Of a stretch of 64,000 nt of DNA, positions 11,017 through 22,504 are shown one piece after another; positions within the stretch are counted from its first letter, which is position 1; every line of letters begins with the position of its first letter. The stretch covers positions 19,389,844 to 19,453,843 of the forward strand of contig NC_059289.1 of the NCBI RefSeq assembly GCF_017591435.1, given 5' to 3'. Position numbers and translations under genes: made by a program. The notes under the pieces were generated by a model. The model was not told the origin of the DNA and ran no database searches. It saw only the letters and a list, made by a program, of their open reading frames with translations. This DNA comes from Portunus trituberculatus (taxonomy: Eukaryota > Arthropoda > Malacostraca > Decapoda > Portunidae).

Positions 11017-12540
11017 ATGGAAGCGGACATAGACATGCGGGACTCCATCTCTCCGGCAGCGGGCCAGCCTGACACGCCCCTGATGACAGCCCGGAAAGGT
11101 CCCGTTGCTGTACTGCCCAGGATCACCCCCAAGCCCCGGACGAGTACGTCAAGGCCTTGTTCCTGCTCCGAGTACGGAAGGGGCGTCTTCGCCAACCCAG
11201 CCAAGGTTTCCCGTGTCCTCCACGACTCCGGCTTCGGGAAATACATACTCGAGGGGAAGACCCGATCCCTAGGCAATGGCTCGTCCCTGGTAGTGGCGGT
11301 ATGGGCCCACAACCTCCCCAAGATCTCCATGCTCCAGCTGTCCTCCTTCACCCTAGGTGAGTGGCCTGTTACCTGCCGTAGAGCAGACCGGGACAGCGGT
11401 ACTTACCACTACGCCAAGGTGGGGCCCCTGGCGGATGACACCATTCTTGAGGAGGTCCGGAACGGATTCCGTGTCCTGGAGGGCAATGAGGTGGTGGAAC
11501 TCACCTGGCTTCCACCCCATAGCCTGCCATGCTTCGCCACTGGGAAGTGGCTTAGACTTAAGGTGAGAGGTTCCCCACCCAGCAAGGTAGCCATTGACCA
11601 GCTGGTGTACTACCCATGCTCCATCCTCCTCCCCCTCCTGCGCTGCCCAGGGTGCCTTATGTTAGGGCACTCCATCAATACCTGCAGGTCCTCGGTCCGT
11701 TGTGCCCGCTGTAGTGGGCCCCACCCCTCCCAGAAAGGCGACAAGGGTGAGGTATGTGAAAAGCCCTTCCACTGTTTCCAGTGTCGGGGTTCCCATGGGC
11801 CCCGGTCACTCCATTGTCCCCACAACCTCCATGCCCAGCAGCTCTACACCCGCCTGGCGAATGAAGGCAAACTCCTACCTGAAATCAACAAGCAGCTGAG
11901 GGCCCTCCAGTTGCCTCGACCACAGCGACAGACTCCTACACCAGCCACTCCTGTTCCTACCATCCCAACCCGCTCGGCTGCTCGGGTTGTTGAGCCAGGG
12001 TGTTCCTTCGCCTCTGTTGCCACAGGGAACAGGTATGCCGCTCTACAAGACACACCCAATGAAGCTGCTACTGTCGCCCAGGAAGAGGACACCATACCCA
12101 CTCCTCACATCCCTATACCACCTGCTACCCATGTTGCTCACCATCGGAGGAAGCCAGGTAGGCGTTCAGGTGTACAGCCTCCTCCACCTACCCCGATACC
12201 TGATGCTGAGTCCGGGCTCCTGCCTGTAACAGTTGAGGCCAAGGTCCACCACCCCCCCAGAAATGCTCGTCACCCAGAGACGCCCCACCATCACACTCAT
12301 CAAGCACCAGGCCAGTGTTATAACTCACCTCCACCTTCTCGACCCTCCTCTCCACCCCAGGACTCCACCAAGCCTACAGCCACTGACAGTACTTCTTCCT
12401 CTGTATCTGAGCTCCTCCCCAGCATCCTCGACCTCATTTGGCATGGCTACCACCTCTACCGGAAAGGAGTGTCTTTCCCGGACATCATCACCAGCCTCTG
12501 GCCCTCTGTCTCCACAATCCTGAGTACTCTCTTCCTGTAA
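11017..12540 (+). CDS. LINE ORF1 (gag-like, three zinc knuckles)
   Basis: The intact 507-residue protein has a central domain and three Cys/His knuckles from about residue 210: CPGCLMLGHSINTC (CX2CX4HX4C), CARCSGPH...C and CFQCRGSHGPRSLHC. A Pro/Thr/Ser-rich C-terminal half follows, ending in a hydrophobic helix (VSTILSTLFL). Family ORF1 proteins bind the element RNA and form the ribonucleoprotein. The ATG at 11017 is followed by an uninterrupted frame. The stop TAA at 12538-12540 overlaps the ORF2 ATG. Confidence 0.9.
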   Translation: MEADIDMRDSISPAAGQPDTPLMTARKGPVAVLPRITPKPRTSTSRPCSCSEYGRGVFANPAKVSRVLHDSGFGKYILEGKTRSLGNGSSLVVAVWAHNLPKISMLQLSSFTLGEWPVTCRRADRDSGTYHYAKVGPLADDTILEEVRNGFRVLEGNEVVELTWLPPHSLPCFATGKWLRLKVRGSPPSKVAIDQLVYYPCSILLPLLRCPGCLMLGHSINTCRSSVRCARCSGPHPSQKGDKGEVCEKPFHCFQCRGSHGPRSLHCPHNLHAQQLYTRLANEGKLLPEINKQLRALQLPRPQRQTPTPATPVPTIPTRSAARVVEPGCSFASVATGNRYAALQDTPNEAATVAQEEDTIPTPHIPIPPATHVAHHRRKPGRRSGVQPPPPTPIPDAESGLLPVTVEAKVHHPPRNARHPETPHHHTHQAPGQCYNSPPPSRPSSPPQDSTKPTATDSTSSSVSELLPSILDLIWHGYHLYRKGVSFPDIITSLWPSVSTILSTLFL

Positions 12541-15500
12541 TGGCCCTCTCCTTTCTGTTGTGGAACGCCCGATCCCTTCTCCGCAAAACGCAGGAACTCC
12601 TAACCTATTTAGGTGACACCCTCCCGTCTGTGGTCGGCATATGCGAGACCTGGCTTCCTCTCATCTTTCCCTCTCCTTTCCGGGCTACAACATCATCCGC
12701 AAAGATCGTGGTCAAGGACGTGGAGGAGGAGTCCTTCTCGCCATCCATGACTCCCTCGTCTCATCGCTTCTCCCTATCCCTCAGTCTCAAGATGGGCGTC
12801 TGGAGGTTGTTGCTGCCAAGGTTGGACTTGGTGGTGGCTGGCTCACGGTGGCAGTCTGCTACAATCCTGGGGGTGCAGCTGGCTACCGAGAGTTTATGCG
12901 CTACTTCTCCACCCTGCAGCCTCCAGTGCTTATAATGGGGGACTTTAATGCCCATCACACATGTTGGGAGCCTGACCTGCCACCTCACCATCACAACACC
13001 TCTGGCAACGCTCTCTTCCAAGCCTTGCTAGATCTAACACATGTCTCCCTCCTCAGCCCTCCCGGACTAGCGACCAGGTTTCATCCCCATACTGGTGCCG
13101 CCTCGGTGCTCGACCTGTTCCTTGGAGACCCTACCTTCAAGGACTCCACCTTCCGCACTGGACCTTACATGGGCAGCGACCACCTCCCTCTCCTCGCCTC
13201 CCTCCCACAAGTATCCCCACAGCCCCAACCTGGCTGCATGCCCCGCTGGAGGCTCAATTCTTCTGGCTGGCCCCAGTACGTGGCTGCGCTTACCCCCTCA
13301 CTGGACACCCAACATCTTCCCCTGGATGAAGCCGCAACAACCATTGCTGGGGTGCTGAGTGAGGCTGGCACAGCTGCCTTCCCACTCATCACCCGTCGTC
13401 GTCCACGCCGCCCTGGGAAGCCCTGGTGGGATGCAGCCTGTGCGCAGGTAGTACAGGACCGTCGCCAGGCTTGGAATCAGTGGCGTAGGACCCCCACTAT
13501 CCAGGCTGGCCGTGCTTACTGCCGCCTGGACGCCATCTGTGCCAAGACCATCCTCATGGCAAAGCGAAATCCATGGGACCTGCACTGCTCCACTCTCTCC
13601 TTCCGCTCCTCTCCCAAGAGTACCATGTCCTTTCTCCGCTCCATGGAGGGCAAGTTGGTATCTCAAAACATCCCATTTTCTGATGATGATTCTACCCCAC
13701 TGGCTGATCCTGAAAAGGCAAAAATCTTGTCAGAACACTTCCACCTCAAGATTGGTTTACCTCTTCCTCTTTGTCCGCCTCCAACCCTTACTTCAGTTAT
13801 TGAAACTGCTGTCTCCTCTCCAGCTCTCCCATCCCTTGCTCAACCATTCAAGCCTCATGAACTCTCCTCAGCCTTAGCTACATTAAAACCCAGTAAGGCG
13901 CCAGGCTTTGATAAAGTCCCATACGACTTCATCCGCCACCTCACCCCACCCCTACGTGCCTGCCTCCTTCAACTAGACAACAGCAGCTGGCAGTCGGGGC
14001 AGTTTCCATCCACCTGGAAACCCGCCATCCTCATCCCCATCCACAAGCCCGGAAAGGACCCTACACTCCCTTCAGCATACAGGCCCATCAGCCTCCTCTC
14101 CTGCATCGGAAGCTGCTGGAGAGGTTAATCAACACCCACGTCACCTGGTGGTTAGAAGCTAACAACAAGCTAGCAGAGGAGCAATGTGGCTTCCACCCTC
14201 ACCGGAGTACCCTGGATGTGCTGGGGCAAATTGAGTATCACATCTGTGACACTTACCGCCAGCGTCAGGTCATGACGGCCTTCTTCCTTGACCTGGAGGG
14301 AGCATTTGATTCGGCACCACACGAGGGCATCCTGTACAAGCTGGCACTCCTGGGCATCACTGGCACCACCCTTGCCTGGGTGCACGACTTCCTCACCGGT
14401 CGCTCATTCCAAGTGGCTGTTGCTGCATCACTGTCACCTTCCCAAGGAATTCATCGTGGCATACCTCAGGGATCCATTCTTAGCCCCCTTCTATTCAATG
14501 TTCTTCTCTCTGACCTACAGGTTCCTACCCACTCTCACCTTCTCCTCTATGCTGATGACATTACCATCGTCAGTCGAGCACCCACACTCTCCGAGGCTCA
14601 GGACCACCTGCAGGAGGCTGCCACCGCCGTGGGTGCATGGATGACAACCTGGGGGCTACAAGTCAGTGCCTCAAAGAGCTCTCTCATGTGTTTTACCATG
14701 AAAAAGCTTCCAACTCCACCTACCGTCAACTTAAGTGGGGAGGCTGTTACATACTCAACCTCACACACCCTCCTCGGACTGCGACTGGATGGCCCTCGCC
14801 TCTCCTGGGTAAATCACATCAGTTATCTCCGCACCTCCTGCAACAAACGCCTGGATGTGATGAAGCGAATAGCTGGCATCCGCTGGGGAGCCAGTCGTGA
14901 CCTGCTCCTCCACTACTATAAGATCACCATCAGGGCCAAAATGCAGTATGCCAGCTGCTTCTATGGGTCAGCTGCCTACTCTAACCTCCTCAAGCTTGAC
15001 CCCATTCAGAACGCTGCCTTCAGGATCTCTATGGGGGCCATGAGATCCTCCCCAGTTGTTTCTCTACAAGCAGAGAGTGGTATTCCTCCACTGTCCACCC
15101 ACAGATGGATGACCTTGTGCCAACAATACTATAGGATACTGGGCCTGCCTGCTTCCCACCCCCTCTCTACCCTCCACTCCAACTCAGGGGTGGATCAGCA
15201 AGCTCCTGCATGGCTCCCCGCTGCCCGTCAGCCACTAATAGTGCGTGCCCTGCTCAGCCTAACCATTCTCCACTTACCACCACCACCTCCACAGCCTGTC
15301 AACCCCTACTCACCTTTTCCTTCATGGCTGGACGTCACCCATAATTTTGCTCTCCACGTTCCTGGGCTTCCTCCCAAACCATCTGTGAATGGATTAGCAG
15401 CAGCCCACTTCCAACAGCTGGACCGGTCCATTTATCACCACCACCTTAAGATCTACAGGACGGCTCCAGAGATGCTTCCCTGCCCTCCTCGGCAGCAGCT

Positions 15501-16324
15501 ATATCGACGCCAGTACAGCTATCTGTAAGACATGGAGGCTTCCTGAGTACACAGATGTCCTTACCACGGAGCTCTTTGCCCTTCTCCAGGCCCTCATCTA
15601 CCTCCGCACCTCTCACCCGAAGTCCATGGTGGTAATTTACACGGACTCCCGCTCATCTCTCTCTCTCTTGTCCCGGCAGCCATCCTCCGCCACAACCCTC
15701 GTCCACTCCATCCAGAACACCTTCCTCCATCTCCTGAACACTGGGTGGGATATCACCTTCCAGTGGGTGCCTTCCCACAGCGGCATCCGGGGGAATGAGG
15801 TGGTGGATGCTGCTGCCAAGATGGCCTTAACCCATGTAAACATTACCTCCCTACCCCTCCAGCTTCATTCTGCCAAACGGCTCTTATCTCGCCTCTGCCA
15901 CTCATCCTGGGACTCTTCACTCAACAACGCACTCCGAGTCACCTCTATGGGCCTTTACCGTAGCGACTCATCTCCACAGCCTTGGGTCAGGAAACAGTCC
16001 CGCATCCTAGATGTAGCACTCACCCGCCTCCGTTTGGGCCACACAAGACTCATAGCACACCTGCATCGCCTTGGTCTATCACCGGACCCCTACTGCCCCT
16101 GGTGCATGACGGTCGAGGAAACCATTGAACACTTCCTCTTACACTGCCCCCGCTTCCACTCCCACCGTGTTGTGCTTCGTGATCACCTTGCTGCCTTGGG
16201 TGTGTCTACCTTTGACCTGCCCACCCTGCTGGCGGCGGCAGGCGTCTACTCCTCACACCAAGCTGCGGTTATCCGCCTCACCTGCGTCTTCCTGAAGAAG
16301 TGTGGACAACTACCCCGCCTGTGA
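12540..16324 (+). pseudogene. LINE ORF2: endonuclease-RT-RNase H, three frameshifts
   Basis: The ATG at 12540 overlaps the ORF1 stop (TAATG), which suggests reinitiation. The endonuclease has LLWNARSL, VGICETWL, LIMGDFNAHHTCW and GSDHLPLL. RT has YRPISLLSCI, FLDLEGAFDSAPH, GIPQGSILSPLLF and YADD at about 14548-14559. RNase H has YIDAST, TTELFALLQAL, YTDSRSSL and GNEVVDAAAK, i.e. all four acidic residues. A final CPWCMTVEETIEHFLLHC motif (CX2CX9HX4C type) precedes the stop. Frame breaks lie near 12650, 14110 and 15480-15525. The first two look like single-base indels, and the third may include a small loss before RNase H. Confidence 0.92.
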
Positions 16325-16394
16325 TTACCTCACAGGCCGCCACCAGGGCTCATAGGATCTGTGGGATCGTCGAAGCCCGAAAACAACAACAACA

Positions 16395-16407
16395 ACTTTC
16401 CGTTTTG
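16395..16407. repeat. Target-site duplication, right copy (13 bp)
   Basis: An exact repeat of 10828-10840, directly after the (AAC)n tail. LINE A sequence resumes at 16408 (CTCCCTGGGCCTCATCG). Confidence 0.9.
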
Positions 16408-16745
16408 CTCCCTGGGCCTCATCGGCATATTTTGAATTTGTTAACTTATTTCTTACCGGTCTATCCATTTTATTTCACTCTTCCTGGGAGCATGTGGGTG
16501 TGTGGTGGTGTGCACTGGGGGCCAGGCCTGGTAGCTACGTGTGTGTGGTGGGATGCGTTGGCGGCTGTTTGACTGGCCTTTGTGTGGTTCCTGCTCTGTC
16601 GTTTGGAGTGCGGAGGTTCTCACACCTCCGATCACTTATGTACATGCCACCAGGCTGCGTTCACTCTGTACACTCGCTCTGGTCGCCCTTTAGTACCAAT
16701 AACGGTTCTCACTCCAAGCACATTGCTTAGCGTGTGGAGTCTGGA
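16408..16745 (-). mobile_element. LINE A copy 1, displaced 5' UTR
   Basis: The segment matches 26345-26734 in order and wording (for example CTTACCGGTCTATCCATTTT and GGGGGCCAGGCCTGG). It is the promoter/5' UTR end of the same minus-strand LINE interrupted at 10840. It stops at a (TG)n array. Confidence 0.85.
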
Positions 16746-16764
16746 GTGTGTGTGTGTGTGTGTG
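16746..16764. repeat. (TG)n array at the 5' end of LINE A copy 1
   Basis: About 19 bp of TG adjoin the LINE 5' end, so the copy has the same dinucleotide on both flanks. Confidence 0.85.
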
Positions 16765-17085
16765 ATCTTTGTTTTCATTTCATTTTCTCAGTTCACATAA
16801 CATAACATATAACATAACATAACATAAATAATAGGATAACAAAGGGCCACCAGGGCCCATCTAGGTTATCCTGTATCAGTCGCACAGCGACCTCGTCATC
16901 AGTACTTAAAGATACACTTACAAGTACACAATACATTATATACTAATTCTAAATATTTGGCCCATTAACAGGGCTAAGTACTGCAGCGAATTCCTCTACA
17001 ATCTGTAATCCCCATAAATGGGGATCATGTCTTGTTTAACTATAGTAAATTTCTTATAAAAACTATCATGCAGCGCTATACATAA

Positions 17086-20038
17086 TTATAAATCTAATAA
17101 ATTTAAGTGCTTATCTAATCTGTTTTTAAACATTGTCAAACTAGTGCTATTTACAACCGTCTCTGGCAATGCATTCCAGAAGTCTACCACCCTATGACTA
17201 AAGAAATATTTTCTTATATCTAACCTGCAGCCTTGCTTTCTAATCTTCCTGCCATGATTTCTAGTCCTACTTCCCTCCTCTAAGGTAAAGAAAGATCTCA
17301 CATCTATGTAGTTTGTATCTGAGAACATTTTAAATAACTCTATCATATCCCTCTTATACATCTCCTCTCAAATGAAAACATGTTTAATGCCTTTAATCTA
17401 TCTCTATACTCCAGGCACTTCAAAGCTGGTATCATCCTAGTTGCTCTTCTCTGAACTGCTTCTAACATGTTGATATCCTGCCTATAGTGGGGTGACCAGG
17501 CCTGTATGCAATACTCTAAATGGGGCCTAACATAGGAATTATATAAGCTACACCACTTCCTTACTTTTATAACTAACATTTCTATTTATAAAACCCAGGA
17601 TCCTATTTGCCCTATTTCTTGCTTCTAAACATTGCTTTGAAAATTTCATAGTCCTGTCTATCACTACTCCTAAATCCTTTCCTTCCTCTGCTGCCTCTAG
17701 CCAACATCCCTCCATCTCATAGTTAAAGTTTGTGTTGTCTTTACCTAAATGCATAACCTGACACTTTTTAGAATTAAACTCCATCTGCCACCTGTCTGCC
17801 CATGCTATCAGCCTGTCCAGGTCTCTTATTCTGTAATTGTCCTTTTCACCCTGTACTGCACATGCTATCTTAGTATCATCTGCAAACTTTGATACTTTGC
17901 TACTAATTCCTATATCTAAATCGTTAATGTACACCAAGAAAAGAAGAGGTCCTAGCACTGATCCTTGGGGTACCCCACTAACCACTTCCTTCCACTCAGA
18001 CATTGCCCCATTTAATACTACTCTCTGTTTCCTATCAGAAAGCCATTCACTAATCCAATCAACTAACCTACCCCTATCCCATGTAGTCTCAATTTGTACA
18101 CTAGCCTCCTATGCGTACCTTATCAAACGCCTTGCTAAAATCTAGATATATAACATCTATGCTATTTCCATCATCTAACTCCTTGGTAATATATTCTAAG
18201 ATATCGAGCAAATTTGTAAGACAGGACCTCCCTGATCTAAAGCCATGTTGGGTATCTCTAATTAATCTATTCTCATTTAAATGCTCCCAAATACTACCCT
18301 TAATGATTTTCTCTAGTATCTTACATACTATACTAGTTAAACTGATCGGTCTATAATTATTCGCATCATCCTTCCTACCTTTTTAAATATTGGAGTAACA
18401 TTAGCTAACTTCCAGTCCTGAGGTATCTCAGCAAACCTAAGTGATCTTTCAAAGATTAACTTAAGTGCTTCAGAAATACTGTCTACACCCTCCCTAAGTA
18501 CTCTGGCATGTAGCTCATCAGGACCACTAGCTTTCCTATCGTCTAGTTCAAGAATAAATTTCCTAATAATTCCGGTTTTATATCAATATTTTCTAAAGCT
18601 CTTAAACTACTCGTCGCACTGTTTGTAACAGGATTTCCTATTCTTTCCTAGTAAATACTGAAGAAAATTGTTCATTCAATAATTCTACTATGTCTTCATT
18701 TTGATCCACTACTACACCATCTTTTCTGAGTGGTCCAATCCTATCCTTATTTCTTTTATCACTGACCTTGTAATAACTATATAATTTTTGGGATCTTTAC
18801 TCCCAGCTCTAGCTAGTTTTATCTCTGCCTGCCTTTTACTTTTTTATAACCTTACTCAAATCATCTCTGACCTGTCTGTACCTAATCAAATCTACATCTT
18901 CCCACTTTTCTGCAACTCTCTGTATGCCCTCTTCTTCTCTCTGATCTGGCTACCTATCTCATGAGTCCACCATAATGGCTTCCTGTTTCTCTGCCTTATA
19001 TCTTTGTAAGGGATACACTGCATCACTATACCCTTTACTACAACCTTAAAAATATCCCACATCTCCTGTGCAGTTTTATTTCCAAAACTATCTTCCCAGT
19101 TTACCTCTCCTAATAACTGACGTAACCTACCATAATTGCCTTTCTGATAGTTTGGGACTCTAGTCTTATTCACTATATTATCCCTACTGGAATTAATGAT
19201 AAATCTAATTATATGATGGTCACTGTTTGCTAAAGTCTCTCCTACCTCAACTTCCTTTAAACAATGCTCAATATTTGTTAGTACTATGTCTAAAACCTTC
19301 CTCCCCTAGTAGGTTTATCTACCATCTGCACTAAATAGTTATCCTGAAAACTTTCCATAAACTTATTTTCACTAGCATCTCCTACCATCCTCTCCCAGTT
19401 TACTGACTTAAGATTAAAATCCCTAAGATAATTGTCTGACTAGTACACCCCTATTTATCTCATCTACCATAAGGTTGTCTACCTCTGCTGACTGGTTAGG
19501 TGGTCTATAAAAGCTCCTACTCTAATAACCTTACTTTTGTTTACTCTAACATCCAGCCATAAGGACTCTACTCTGTGATCTACCTTAATACCATTAACCT
19601 GACTGGAAATGAAGGATTTTTTACATAAATAACTACTCCTCCACCTATCCTACCAATTCTCTGGTGTAAATACATAATGTATCCATATACTTCATATTCT
19701 TTCCTATTTTCCCTAAACTTTTCCTCATTTACCCATGCCTCTGTGACACATACAACATCTAAGTCCTCCTCAACTATATAACTAGATAACTCTTCCTTCT
19801 TGTTCCTAAGACTCCTGGCATTTACATAAAAACATTTAAGTCCAGCTACCTTCCTAGATGCTGTCTCCTTATTTGGAATCCTAATCTTATTCTCTCCTAT
19901 TTGCACCTGGAAATCTTTCCTAATCTTTTCACTATCTCTGTTTATCCTATCTAATTTATGTCTAGCATCTTTCTTCTGGAATGCATTTGCTACCTCACCC
20001 CCTACACTCCATCCCAACTCCCCCCTCCAGACATCCAC
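17086..20038 (-). pseudogene. LINE B endonuclease and reverse transcriptase, broken
   Basis: The endonuclease region (20038-19580) has LKCFYVNARSLRNKKEELS, LDVVCVTEAWV and RIGGGVVIYVKN. The linker (19173-18892) has KPLWWTHEIGSQIREKKRAY. RT (18003-17086) has VVSGVPQGSVLGPLLFLVY, SKFADDTKIA, CQVMHLG and HLEYCIQAWSPHYRQD. Many stops separate the pieces. The F-A-DD catalytic box is intact even though the protein is not. Confidence 0.9.
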
Positions 20039-20236
20039 TCAGCACATCCACACCCTTCCTACTCAGATGCACACCATCCCTAGCATACAAATCCCTTCGC
20101 CCATAGAACCTATCCCATACATCCACAAAGCTGACACCCACATCCTTACACATCCCTTTTACCCAATCATTCACACCAATGGCTCTTGACAACCATTCCC
20201 TGCTAACATACACACGAGGCAAGATTCCTGACACTA
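19995..20236 (-). pseudogene. LINE B SGNH hydrolase, C-terminal half
   Basis: The frame reads SGILPRVYVSREWL and ends with the SGNH block V ARDGVHLSRKGVDVL (D-x-x-H catalytic pair). It continues the N-terminal half at 21895-22166 once the hAT element is ignored. One frame step near 20010 separates it from the endonuclease frame, so in the ancestor SGNH and endonuclease were probably one polypeptide. Confidence 0.85.
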
Positions 20237-20244
20237 CACACCTC
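20237..20244. repeat. hAT target-site duplication, left (CACACCTC)
   Basis: The 8-bp word recurs exactly at 21887-21894, on the other flank of the hAT element. An 8-bp duplication is the hAT signature. Confidence 0.95.
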
Positions 20245-21886
20245 CAAGGCCGTTTCTAGTTCATCAGGCGCCCCAGGCAAGAATTCGTTATGGCGCCCCC
20301 CCCCCCCTCCGGGCTGGAAATAATAACCTAAACAATTTCGAACACAACTAGCATCACAAGTTCCACAACAAAAACAATATACTTTATTGATAAATTATCT
20401 TCACGTATATGCATACACAATAAGGAAAAGTATATATAGACTCAAAAGTATACTAATGATTTTTGTAAATTTTAATAGAATAACACCATTATCTTATTAT
20501 CTTTTATCTTGATTGGCTTATTTTTGGCTTTTTCGACAAGGATTTTTTGTGATCTACACTCTACAGAGCCACATACATTAAATCAATTCAAAGCATGTAT
20601 CACAGTTTCATGTTATAAAGCATTTCCATCAATTCACAGCATGTATCACAGTTTCATGTTATAAAACATTTCCATCAGTTCACAGCATGTATCACATTTT
20701 CATGTTATAAAGCATTTCCATAAATCTTCTATTTCTTATAAGGCATAGTGTTCATTAATACACATCTCATCTAAATCATAGCAATCCATAAAATAAAAGT
20801 TTTAGCCTCTTCTTTAAAGTAACAATATTATCACTACACTTAACATTATTTGGAAGCTCATTAAATAATCTCGGAGCACTATATTTGAACATTCTTTAGC
20901 CAAGTTCAGAATTGCACATAGGTTCATTATACATTTTATTGCAAATCCTACCTAAGGTAAACTGAAAAGGTAATCTTGCCAATCTAAAACCAAAGAACTC
21001 AATGTATAAATGTTGAGGTCTATGCTAAAACTATTAAATAAAACTTTCCTTCACTTCTTTTCATATTTAAAACCTGATTCTTCTTGACTTCCTTGCAGCA
21101 AAATCATCTATAGTGTCATCATACGAAATCTGTTTGGATATTTCTCTATTAATACTAATTATTGCCAGCCCATTTAGGCGCTCCTGTGACATAGTAGACC
21201 TTAAATATGTTTTAATGAGCTTAAGTTTAGAAAGCTTCCTCTGCAGATGCCACAGTCACAGGTGTAGTGACAGCAATTCTTAATGCCACCCACATGTTTG
21301 GATAAATCTCTTTCAGGCCTTTCTCCTCCAGAAAAACAAGAAGGTCTAATGTTGTCATATTTTGCTTTGGCCATTGTTTTGGAAATGACTGCATCTCTAC
21401 AATCAGTTCATCATAATTTAAGTCAGCCTGATCCCCAGATGTGAGCGTATTACACAAATGTGGGGGGGAAGGGCCAGGTGAGTAGAGGCACTCAGGTAAC
21501 CGGCAGTTGTCCGCGTCAGCCAGCCAGCTCCGCCGTCACTCCCTCCAGCACTCTCACACTGTCCGTACTGTAGGCACTTCCCCGTCAGATCCACAGCTCT
21601 CCACTGAGCTACAGCCTCCCACAGGCTAGGCGCAGCCCTCCAGGCGAGCCCAAGACAGTAGGAAGACACCAGAGTGCAGGAATTACCACCAGCGTCCCAG
21701 GGCAAAACCAAAACAATCCCTCGCCTTCAACTCGCTGTTCCGCCGCCCAGCTCCGCCTCCGCCTACAGCACATTATCGTACCCCGCGTAACAATATTAAT
21801 TTTGGATGCCAATTTGGCGCCCCCCCCAGCAAATGGCGCCCCAGGCGACCGACCGCCTGTGTCGCCTGTGCCTAGAAACGGCCCTG
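20245..21886 (-). mobile_element. hAT DNA transposon, internally deleted
   Basis: The 1642-bp element has terminal inverted repeats CAAGGCCGTTTCTAG / CAGGGCCGTTTCTAG and perfect 8-bp target duplications. The only transposase sequence is the C-terminal dimerisation region on the minus strand. A poly-C run at about 20295-20307 and a short GCGCCCC-rich repeat lie near the ends. It interrupts the SGNH domain of LINE B and is therefore younger than that copy. Confidence 0.95.
21061..21457 (-). pseudogene. hAT transposase C-terminal (dimerisation) fragment
   Basis: The frame 21457-21227 has LLVFLEEKGLKEIYPNMWVA and TPVTVASAEEAF. After a one-base shift near 21228 the next frame continues SKLKLIKTYLRSTMSQERLN. 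Together these are the conserved end of the hAT dimerisation domain, as in ZMYM1-like hAT proteins. The BED finger and catalytic core are missing, so the element would have depended on a transposase made elsewhere. Confidence 0.85.
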
Positions 21887-21894
21887 CACACCTC
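21887..21894. repeat. hAT target-site duplication, right (CACACCTC)
   Basis: A perfect copy of 20237-20244. Confidence 0.95.
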
Positions 21895-22166
21895 CTACCA
21901 CTCTCCCTTATCTTGCCTAACATTTCCCGAAATCTTGCCACTAACTCCTCCGACCCACCTGCTCTGACATCGTTCCCACCTACGTGCAAAACTACTACAC
22001 CCTCCCTCTCCATCCCCCCAACCCTCTTCTGCACCTCCTCACTCACTGCCTTCACACCTGCACCAGGCATACACACGTTTGTCCTCCTATCCCTGTCTTT
22101 CCTACAGAAAGTGCTATCTAAATACCTAACCTGAGAGTCACCCACCACACACACCTGAGGTGTGCT
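21895..22166 (-). pseudogene. LINE B SGNH hydrolase, N-terminal half
   Basis: Sense translation reads PQVCVVGDSQVRYLDS (block I with nucleophile Ser) and VVVLHVGGNDVRAGG (block III), then stops at the hAT insertion. At 22166 it fuses directly to an unrelated LINE A-like RT fragment, giving the hybrid frame HIDRIF-STPQVCVVG. The 5' end of LINE B is therefore lost at a rearrangement or 5'-truncation junction. Confidence 0.85.
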
Positions 22167-22504
22167 AAAAATTCTATCAATATGGCTTACTGGTTGATTG
22201 TTTTCTTCCATCGTCACTCCTAAGTCCTTTTCCTTTTTTACTTTCTCCAGTTCTACTCCATCTCCCATCTTATAGATTCCCACAGGTCGTCTTTCACTCT
22301 TTCCCATTTCCATGACATAGCTTTTGTTCACATTGAATTCCATTTCCCACTTCTTACTCCATTCCCAGATCTTATTTAGGTGTTCTTGCAGTATTTCACA
22401 ATCCTCCTTTTGCTTTATAACTCTGCACAGTTTCGTATCATCCGCAAACAAATTTATGTAGCTGTTCACTCCTTCTGGCATGTCGTTTATATAAATGAGG
22501 AAAA
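22167..22504 (-). pseudogene. LINE A2 reverse transcriptase fragment
   Basis: The frame reads YINLFADDTKLCRVIKQ, ILQEHLNKIWEWSKKWEMEF and HVMEMGKSERRP-type palm/thumb sequence. It is close to 57900-58200 in the third LINE A-like copy and less close to copies 1 and 2. It is bounded by LINE B on one side and by the (TG)n end of LINE A copy 2 on the other. Confidence 0.85.

Larger units (their letters stand above)
10841..16394 (+). mobile_element. Near-complete RNase H-bearing LINE (I group)
   Basis: This 5.55-kb element has a 5' leader (10841-11016), ORF1 with zinc knuckles, ORF2 with endonuclease, RT, RNase H and a C-terminal Cys/His motif, and an (AAC)n tail at about 16381-16394. It is flanked by a 13-bp direct repeat and lies inside the 5' end of LINE A copy 1. 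ORF1 is intact and ORF2 has only a few frameshifts, so it is younger than its host LINE. The RNase H plus three-knuckle ORF1 places it in the I/LOA-type group. Confidence 0.93.
16798..20236 (-). mobile_element. LINE B (CR1 with SGNH domain), main part
   Basis: A minus-strand CR1-type element whose 3' end carries an ACATA-type pentamer tail (CATAACATAACATA on the plus strand, 16796-16828). Sense order is SGNH C-terminal part, endonuclease, linker and RT. Its 5' part continues at 21895-22166 beyond a hAT insertion. Confidence 0.9.

Noticed and set aside
11409..13392. Several minus-strand frames across the I-type LINE
   Set aside because: GC-rich coding sequence gives open antisense frames; the sense frames carry all the recognised motifs.
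20295..20310. Poly-C run as a possible regulatory G-quadruplex
   Set aside because: It is a short homopolymer within the end of a hAT element with no sign of a host function.
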